Of a DNA stretch of 64,000 nucleotides, positions 58,827-64,000 are shown one piece after another. Under the pieces are notes generated by a model, which was not told the origin of the DNA, searched no databases, and saw nothing but the letters and a program-made list of their open reading frames with translations. The translations under genes were made by a program, and so were the position numbers. Positions within the stretch are counted from its first letter, which is position 1, and the number at the start of each line of letters is the position of its first letter. The stretch comes from Streptomyces sp. NBC_00259. GTDB taxonomy: Bacteria; Actinomycetota; Actinomycetes; Streptomycetales; Streptomycetaceae. The DNA is taken from positions 7,815,501-7,879,500 of the forward strand of contig NZ_CP108080.1 in NCBI RefSeq assembly GCF_036181745.1, written 5' to 3'.

Positions 58827-59240
58827 ATGAAGGATGCCGGCGACGGCGGCCAGGAGTACGAGGACAGCCGTTGGTACGACGCAGAGGCGGGCCCTCTCGT
58901 CCGCCCGTACGCCATGACCGGAGGCCGTACGAAACCGGGGCCGAGCGACGTCCGCTTCGACCTCATCGCGCTCGTCGACGCCGCCGACGACGCGGTGGAC
59001 CGGGCCGCGGAATCCCTCCTCGGCCCCGAGCACCGGGCACTGCTCGAACTCTGCCGCACCGAGACCCAGTCCGTCGCGGAGCTCGCCGCGGACGCCGATC
59101 TTCCCGTGGGCGTCGTCCGCGTCCTCCTCGGAGATCTCCTGGAGGCCGGCCATGTCACGGTCAGCCGGCCCGTGCCGCCCGCACAACTGCCGGACGAAAG
59201 GATTCTGCGGGAGGTGATCGACGGCCTCAGGGCACTGTGA
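58827..59240 (+). CDS. cvnC: DUF742 protein (CvnC-like)
   Basis: A 137-residue protein with RWYDAEAGPLVRPYAMTGGR and DVRFDLIALVDAADDAV, followed by a winged-helix-like part: ETQSVAELAADADLPVGVVR and VLLGDLLEAGHVTV. This is DUF742, the third conservon part. SD GGAGGAAGG precedes ATG 58827. In complete conservons the fourth gene, a small GTPase, overlaps this one. Here it is absent and a nucleoside hydrolase follows. Confidence 0.93.
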   Translation: MKDAGDGGQEYEDSRWYDAEAGPLVRPYAMTGGRTKPGPSDVRFDLIALVDAADDAVDRAAESLLGPEHRALLELCRTETQSVAELAADADLPVGVVRVLLGDLLEAGHVTVSRPVPPAQLPDERILREVIDGLRAL

Positions 59241-59360
59241 ACCCCGGGAACGGTGTCCGCCGGGGCCGAGCGGTGGCTGTGCGTGGCGCTCTTTCTCCTG
59301 CCCGCGCGCTCCCGTACCGTTGCCGCCTGCCCCGTACCGTCACCGGCGCCGAGGAGCACC

Positions 59361-60302
59361 GTGCCCGTCCCGATCATCCTCGACTGCGATCCCGGGCACG
59401 ACGACGCGATCGCCATCCTGCTCGCGGCCGGTGATCCGGCGGTCGATCTGCTCGCGATCACCACGGTCGCCGGGAACCAGGTGGTCGAGAAGACCACCCT
59501 GAACGCCCGGCGGATCTGCACCGCCGCCGGGATCACCGATGTCCCCATCGCGGCGGGCTGCGCGCGGCCGCTCGTCCAGCCGTTGTACGTGGCGGACGAC
59601 GTCCACGGCGAGTCGGGCATGGACGGGCCCAGCTTCGGCGAACCGACCGTTGACGCCGTGGCCGAGCACGCCGTGGACCTCATGTACCGGACCCTGACCG
59701 GACATCCGGAGCCGGTGACGCTCGTGCCGACCGCCCCGCTGACCAATGTCGCCCTGCTCCTCACCCGCCATCCCGACGCGGCGGCGCACATCCGCGAGAT
59801 CGTGCTCATGGGTGGCTCGACGGAGCGCGGTAACCGCACACCGGCCGCCGAGTTCAACATGTTCGTCGATCCCGAGGCGGCCGACATCGTCTTCCGCAGC
59901 GGACTTCCCGTGACCATGTGCGGGCTCAACGTGTCCCACCAGGCGCTCGTCACACCCGAGGTCCTGGCCCGCCTCGACGGTCTCGGTACCGACCTCGCCC
60001 GGATCTGCGCCGAGTTGATGACCTTCTTCGCCGCCACCTACCGGCGACTGTGGGGTTTCGCGGCCCCGCCGCTGCACGACCCGGTCGCGGTGGCGCGCGT
60101 CATCGATCCGGAGATCGTCCGCTGCGTGGACGCGAGCGTCGCGGTCGAACTGCGCGGGGAGTACACGCGCGGGGCGACCGTCGTGGATCTGCACCAGTAC
60201 CTGGACCGGCCCGTCAACGCGAAGGTGGCGGTCGGCCTCGACCAGGAGAGGTTCTGGGACCGGGTGATCGACGCCGTCGACAGGCTCGGAGTGAAGAGCT
60301 GA
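59361..60302 (+). CDS. Inosine/uridine-preferring nucleoside hydrolase
   Basis: A 313-residue cytoplasmic enzyme that splits nucleosides into ribose and base. The Ca2+-binding start is IILDCDPGHDDAIAILLAAG. VTLVPTAPLTNVALLLTRHP and IVLMGGSTERGNRTPAAEFN, MFVDPEAA follow, and the C-terminal Asp/His lies in PLHDPVAVARVI. GTG 59361 has GAGGAG a few bases upstream. It follows the conservon genes after 120 bp and need not share function. Confidence 0.95.
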   Translation: MPVPIILDCDPGHDDAIAILLAAGDPAVDLLAITTVAGNQVVEKTTLNARRICTAAGITDVPIAAGCARPLVQPLYVADDVHGESGMDGPSFGEPTVDAVAEHAVDLMYRTLTGHPEPVTLVPTAPLTNVALLLTRHPDAAAHIREIVLMGGSTERGNRTPAAEFNMFVDPEAADIVFRSGLPVTMCGLNVSHQALVTPEVLARLDGLGTDLARICAELMTFFAATYRRLWGFAAPPLHDPVAVARVIDPEIVRCVDASVAVELRGEYTRGATVVDLHQYLDRPVNAKVAVGLDQERFWDRVIDAVDRLGVKS

Positions 60303-60339
60303 GGCCCGGCCGTCACGGCTTCGGCGCGCGGGGCCGAGA

Positions 60340-60394
60340 CCCGGCCGTCACGGCTGCACGGAAGGGCGCGGGACACGCCGCCGTGACGGCCGGG
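60340..60394. terminator. Hairpin shared by the nucleoside hydrolase and sigma factor 3' ends
   Basis: CCCGGCCGTCACGGC (60340-60354) pairs perfectly over 15 bp with GCCGTGACGGCCGGG (60380-60394). An extra direct copy, CCCGGCCGTCACGGCT, stands at 60305-60320. It lies between converging genes and overlaps the last codons of the sigma factor. Confidence 0.65.
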
Positions 60395-61229
60395 CCGAGG
60401 GCCGCCGGGTTGGTGAGTACCCGTCACGGCGGCCCGGCTGCACGGCATCCCGCATGACCTCGTCCCTCAGCCGGCTGCAACAGCGGTTGATCAGCCGCGA
60501 GATGTGCATCTGCGAGACCCCGACCTCCTCGGCGATACCCCTCTGGGTCATGTCCCGGAAGAACCGCATGTAGAGAATCCTGCGTTCACGGTCCGGCAGT
60601 CGGCTCAGCCGCGGCCGGACCGCCTCACGGTCGATGACGACGTCGAGCGCCGGGTCGGGCCCGCCCAGCGCGTCGGCGAGTGAGTATCCGTCGTCGCCGC
60701 CCTGCACCTCGGCGTCGAGGGAGAGGGCGTGGTAGCTGTCGAGCGCCTCCAGGCCCGCCCGGGCCTCGTCCTCCGTGATGCCCGCGTGCCGGGCGACCTC
60801 GGCGGCGGTCGGCTCGCGGCCGCCGACGGTCTGGGTCAGCTCCTGACGGGCGGTACGCACACGGGCCCTGAGGTCCTGCACCCGGCGCGGCACATGCACG
60901 GTCCAGGTGTGGTCACGGAAGTGCCGCTTGATCTCACCGTTGATCGTCGGTACGGCGAAGGCCTCGAAGGCTCCGCCGCGGTCAGGGTCGTACCGTTCCA
61001 CGGCCTTGACCAGGCCCAGCGCGGCGACCTGGCGCAGGTCCTCAAGCGCCTCGCCCCGGTTGCGGAACCGGCCCGCGAGCCGGTCCGCCATGGGCAGCCA
61101 GGCACGCACGAGTTCCTGTCGCAGCGCGGTCCGCTCGGGGCCCTCCTCCAGCCGGGCCAGCCGCAGAAAGTCCTCGGCCGTGTCCGGGGCATCGTCATGC
61201 GGATGCTTCCCGCGGTGATACGTTCGCAT
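60348..61229 (-). CDS. RNA polymerase sigma factor of the SigB/SigF/SigG type
   Basis: A 293-residue stress or sporulation-type sigma-70 factor. Region 2 is LVRAWLPMADRLAGRFRNRG, LEDLRQVAALGLVKAVERYD and AFEAFAVPTINGEIKRHFRD. Region 3 is REPTAAEVARHAGITEDEAR. Region 4 is LPDRERRILYMRFFRDMTQR and GIAEEVGVSQMHISRLINRC. ATG 61229 (MRTYHRGKHP) is the likely start. The C-terminal tail is Arg/Pro-rich and encoded by repeated, inverted DNA. No anti-sigma or anti-anti-sigma gene adjoins it, unlike many SigB-type factors. Confidence 0.93.
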   Translation of the reverse strand: MRTYHRGKHPHDDAPDTAEDFLRLARLEEGPERTALRQELVRAWLPMADRLAGRFRNRGEALEDLRQVAALGLVKAVERYDPDRGGAFEAFAVPTINGEIKRHFRDHTWTVHVPRRVQDLRARVRTARQELTQTVGGREPTAAEVARHAGITEDEARAGLEALDSYHALSLDAEVQGGDDGYSLADALGGPDPALDVVIDREAVRPRLSRLPDRERRILYMRFFRDMTQRGIAEEVGVSQMHISRLINRCCSRLRDEVMRDAVQPGRRDGYSPTRRPSARPSRRRVPRPSVQP

Positions 61230-61455
61230 GCTCACTCTCAGCTCCCTGTGCGGTGCTGACGGTGGTCGAGGCCCCGGAGCCGAACGCCCCTGCTGCGGGT
61301 GTGCACGCCTACGCTCCGAAGCTCGTGGTGCGTCTGCCCGGCCCCTACCACGGCAAACGCCGCGGCCGGGGTGGTGGGTGCCACGGGAGTGGACGTCCGG
61401 GGTGGGGAACACTGGGTCGCGAGACGCGTCGTCACCGGGGAAGAGGATCCGTGAA

Positions 61456-62301
61456 GTGAGCGGCATACGCGACGAGGCAGCACCGGTGCAGGAGGGGGCG
61501 GCCCTGCGAGCCGACTGCGGCAGCTGTTTCGGACTGTGCTGCGTCGCGCTCCCCTTCTCCGCCTCGGCGGACTTCGCCGTCGGTAAGCCTGCCGAACAGC
61601 CCTGCGGGAATCTCCGTACCGACTTTCGCTGCGGCATACACGACCGGCTCGCGGAGCGCGGATTCGCCGGCTGCACCGTCTACGACTGCTTCGGCGCCGG
61701 CCAGAAGGTCTCCCAGGTCACCTTCGGCGGACGCAGTTGGCGGGAGGCGCCCGGCACCGCCCGGCAGATGTTCGACGTGTTCCCGGTGATGCGGCAACTG
61801 CACGAGCTGCTCCGGTATCTGACGGAGGCGCTGTCACTGTCCGCGGCCCGACCGTTGAACACCGAGCTGCGCAGGCTGCTCGACGAGACCGAGGCGCTGA
61901 CGCGAGGGGACGCCGCCGCCCTGCTGGACGTCGACGTGCCCGCCCTCCGAGGCCGCACGGGCGAGCTGCTGGTCCGTACCAGCGAACTCGTACGTGCCGA
62001 GGCGAAGCCGGGCCGCAGGAAGAACCGCCGGGGGGCCGACCTCGCCGGCGCCCGACTCGGCGGCGCCGATCTGCGCGGTGCGGATCTGCGCGGCGCCTGC
62101 CTCATCGCCGCGGATCTCACCCGCGCCGACCTGCGTCTGGCGGACCTCCTCGGCGCGGACCTGAGGGACGCCGACCTCGGCGGGGCCGATCTCACCGGCG
62201 GCATATTCATCACACAGCCGCAGCTCCACCAGGCCAAGGGTGACGCGACGACCAGGCTGCCGCGCACGCTGGTGCGGCCGGCGCACTGGTCACGGGTATA
62301 G
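61456..62301 (+). CDS. Cys-rich protein with C-terminal pentapeptide repeats
   Basis: A 281-residue protein from GTG 61456. The first 80 residues are Cys-rich (CGSCFGLCCVALPF, PCGNLRTDFRCGIHDRL, GCTVYDCFGAG), resembling metal-chelating YkgJ-like domains. A helical middle leads to pentapeptide repeats at about 195-255: ADLAGARLGGADLRGADLRG and TRADLRLADLLGADLRDADL, forming a right-handed quadrilateral helix. The combination occurs in streptomycetes but is uncharacterised. It diverges from the sigma factor gene. Confidence 0.88.
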   Translation: MSGIRDEAAPVQEGAALRADCGSCFGLCCVALPFSASADFAVGKPAEQPCGNLRTDFRCGIHDRLAERGFAGCTVYDCFGAGQKVSQVTFGGRSWREAPGTARQMFDVFPVMRQLHELLRYLTEALSLSAARPLNTELRRLLDETEALTRGDAAALLDVDVPALRGRTGELLVRTSELVRAEAKPGRRKNRRGADLAGARLGGADLRGADLRGACLIAADLTRADLRLADLLGADLRDADLGGADLTGGIFITQPQLHQAKGDATTRLPRTLVRPAHWSRV

Positions 62302-62409
62302 GCGCACTGGTCACGGGCATAAGGGCGCGGCACCCGGGTAGCCGCACTGTCGGTGAGGCCGTGCTCCGGCAGTGGCCGGGCCGGCGCCGCGAACCCGGTG
62401 AGAGGAGAG

Positions 62410-62979
62410 ATGAGTCCTGTGAACATCGCCTTCCTCATGGCGCCCGAAGGCGTCGAACAGATCGAGCTGACCGAACCCTGGCAGGCCGTCGCCGATGCCG
62501 GTGACACTCCGCGTCTGGTGTCCACGAAGCCCGGCCGGATCCAGGCGTTCGACCATCTCGACAAGGCGGACACCTTCGCCGTCGACCAGGTCGTCTCCGA
62601 CGCCTCCGCCGAGATCTACGGGGGCCTGGTGCTTCCCGGAGGCGTCGCCAATCCGGACGCGCTGCGCATGGACTCCGGGGCTGTCGCCTTCGTCCGGGAG
62701 TTCTTCGATGCGGGCAAGCCGGTGGCGGCCATCTGCCATGCCCCCTGGACACTCATCGAGGCCGACGTACTGCGCGGCAGGACGCTGACGTCTTGGCCCA
62801 GCGTGCGCACCGACATCCGCAATGCCGGCGGCACCTGGGTCGACGAGCAGGTGATGGTGTGCCACGACGGTCCGAACACGCTGATCACCAGCCGTAAGCC
62901 GGACGATCTCAAGGCATTCTGCGCGGCTTTCACGGCCGAATTCGCCAAGGCGTCGGCACGGGCGGCGGCCGGGACCTGA
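62410..62979 (+). CDS. DJ-1/PfpI-family protein
   Basis: A 189-residue cytoplasmic protein of the DJ-1/PfpI class (YhbO/YraA type, general-stress or deglycase-like). The reactive Cys is in VAAICHAPWTLIEA, with the upstream GGLVLPGG motif. The end is RKPDDLKAFCAAFTAEFAK. ATG 62410 has GAGGAGAG upstream. Proteins of this group are often part of oxidative or general stress regulons, which would suit the nearby sigma factor. Confidence 0.93.
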   Translation: MSPVNIAFLMAPEGVEQIELTEPWQAVADAGDTPRLVSTKPGRIQAFDHLDKADTFAVDQVVSDASAEIYGGLVLPGGVANPDALRMDSGAVAFVREFFDAGKPVAAICHAPWTLIEADVLRGRTLTSWPSVRTDIRNAGGTWVDEQVMVCHDGPNTLITSRKPDDLKAFCAAFTAEFAKASARAAAGT

Positions 62980-63003
62980 ACGCCTTCCGGGCGGGAAGCA
63001 CGC

Positions 63004-63702
63004 TCACCGTCCGGCGGCTTCGAGGAGGACCTGCGCCAGCCGGCGCGGCTGGGAGAACATCGGCCAGTGGCCGGTGTCCATCTCGACCAGCCGCCAGCGC
63101 TCGTCGCGCAGCAGCGCGACCACGTCCGGGCTCGGCTCGTCGCCGTCGAGCAGGCACTTGATGTACGTGGCCGGAAGCTCGCCGAGCGGCCGCGCCAGCA
63201 CGGCAGGTTCCGTCAGCGTGGCGCCCGGATGCGGCGTCGAGCCGCCGACGATCCGCGCGATCTGCTCGTCGGTGAGGCCCTGGCCTTCGAACTCGGCAGC
63301 CGTCAAGGGCGCCCAGAAGCCGCCGTTCTTGTCGATCGACGCCTCCACCATGGCCCGGCCGTCCGGCCAGGCGGACACGAACGACTCACCGTCGGCCGGA
63401 ACGATGGAGTCGACGAAGACCACCCGGGCCAGCCGCTCCCCGATCCGCTCCGCGGCCTGGCCGACGGGGATGCCCGCGTAACTGTGGCCCACGAGGACGA
63501 CGTCACGCAGATCGCGACGTTCGACCTCCTCGACGATGTCCTGGACGTGGGTCTGCTGCCCGGCCGGCGCACCCTGCTTCTCCGCGAGGCCGGAAAGCGT
63601 CAGGGGATGGTCGGCGTGGCCGGCCGCACGCAGCTCCGGCACCACCTCGTCCCACGCCCATGATCCGAGCCACGTGCCTGCCACCAACACGAAATTCGCC
63701 AT
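63004..63702 (-). CDS. Alpha/beta hydrolase (salicylate-esterase-like)
   Basis: A 232-residue cytoplasmic hydrolase: MANFVLVAGTWLGSWAWDEV, the nucleophile Ser in VVLVGHSYAGIPVGQAAERI, and the catalytic His in MDTGHWPMFSQPRRLAQVLL. The form matches the small plant-esterase-like group common in streptomycetes. Substrate unknown. Confidence 0.92.
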   Translation of the reverse strand: MANFVLVAGTWLGSWAWDEVVPELRAAGHADHPLTLSGLAEKQGAPAGQQTHVQDIVEEVERRDLRDVVLVGHSYAGIPVGQAAERIGERLARVVFVDSIVPADGESFVSAWPDGRAMVEASIDKNGGFWAPLTAAEFEGQGLTDEQIARIVGGSTPHPGATLTEPAVLARPLGELPATYIKCLLDGDEPSPDVVALLRDERWRLVEMDTGHWPMFSQPRRLAQVLLEAAGR

Positions 63703-63777
63703 ACCCGCAACGTAGCGAACGGGTCTGACAACCGGTCCGGGATCGCCACGGCATGCGTGCTCCTGCCACGCCGAGTC

Positions 63778-64000
63778 TCAGCGCCCAGGGTGCGGCGGCG
63801 CCTCCGTGATGTCGAGGAAGACCTGGTCGGCCTCGGGCCAGCGGTCCTCGACGGCCTGCTTGATGCGCTCCGAGACCAGTTCGATCTCCTCGCTGTCCAG
63901 CCCCGGCACGAGATCGATCCTGGCCGCGACGAGGGTGGAATCCATCCCCAGACGCATCGTCAGCAGCGACGCCACATTGTCGATCTCCGCCTGGTCGTCC
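63778..64000 (-). CDS. Cation diffusion facilitator, C-terminal part (5' end outside window)
   Basis: The last 73 codons of a membrane metal exporter: DDQAEIDNVASLLTMRLGMD, AARIDLVPGLDSEEIELVSE, RIKQAVEDRWPEADQVFLDI and TEAPPHPGR. The alpha-beta cytoplasmic C-terminal domain of CDF transporters ends this way. The membrane part lies beyond the window. Confidence 0.7.
   Translation of the reverse strand, partial: DDQAEIDNVASLLTMRLGMDSTLVAARIDLVPGLDSEEIELVSERIKQAVEDRWPEADQVFLDITEAPPHPGR

Noticed and set aside
1..64000. tRNA or rRNA gene as integration target or elsewhere
   Set aside because: I found no cloverleaf or rRNA-like sequence; the integration target is a protein gene's 3' end.

Overview
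The window is high-GC actinobacterial chromosome, almost certainly from a Streptomyces or a very close relative. GC in third codon positions is strongly biased, GTG and TTG starts are frequent, and the gene types fit: a conservon-like operon, a SigB/F-type sigma factor, a VanW-type cell-wall protein, twin-arginine-secreted glycosidases, and LacI-controlled sugar import without its own ATPase.

Layout. 1-9.2 kb: ordinary chromosome with a partial aromatic hydroxylase behind a tandem palindromic operator, NhaA antiporter, a Na+/alanine symporter, a PucR-type regulator and an NfeD-like/flotillin pair. 9.1-13.3 kb: a worn region holding a broken flotillin 3' end, an IS30 relic, an SDR with its divergent regulator, a methyltransferase relic, an XRE/DUF2975 pair and the last codons of a phage-type tyrosine integrase. 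13.3-35.8 kb: a segment of about 22.4 kb bounded by two direct repeats. Each repeat holds the last codons of an aldehyde dehydrogenase gene plus a hairpin, and each lies just after the end of a tyrosine integrase gene. I read it as an integrated element whose own integrase (34.7-35.7 kb) is now dead. 35.8-64 kb: chromosome again, with the intact aldehyde dehydrogenase, VanW protein, AKR/TetR pair, GAF regulator, SWIM/SNF2 pair, fatty acid desaturase, MOSC protein, secreted hydrolase, PadR/hydrolase pair, MHYT protein, a conservon with only the A, B and C parts, nucleoside hydrolase, sigma factor, a pentapeptide-repeat protein and stress-type hydrolases.

The cargo of the 22-kb segment reads as a xyloglucan-utilisation locus. 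Secreted GH74 and GH12 enzymes would cut the polymer. A lipoprotein and two permeases would import the oligosaccharides. GH42 (galactose), GH95 (fucose or galactose), GH51 (arabinose) and GH3 (glucose) enzymes without signal peptides would finish the job inside the cell. The GH31 alpha-xylosidase that should remove xylose is present only as a broken fragment. A LacI regulator at the right end and four copies of a TGAAGCGCTTCA-type palindrome, two at its own gene and two in the divergent GH3/transporter promoter, tie the locus together as one regulon.

All family assignments come from reading motifs by eye; no database search was run. Coordinates of relics and repeats are the parts I could recognise, not exact biological ends.
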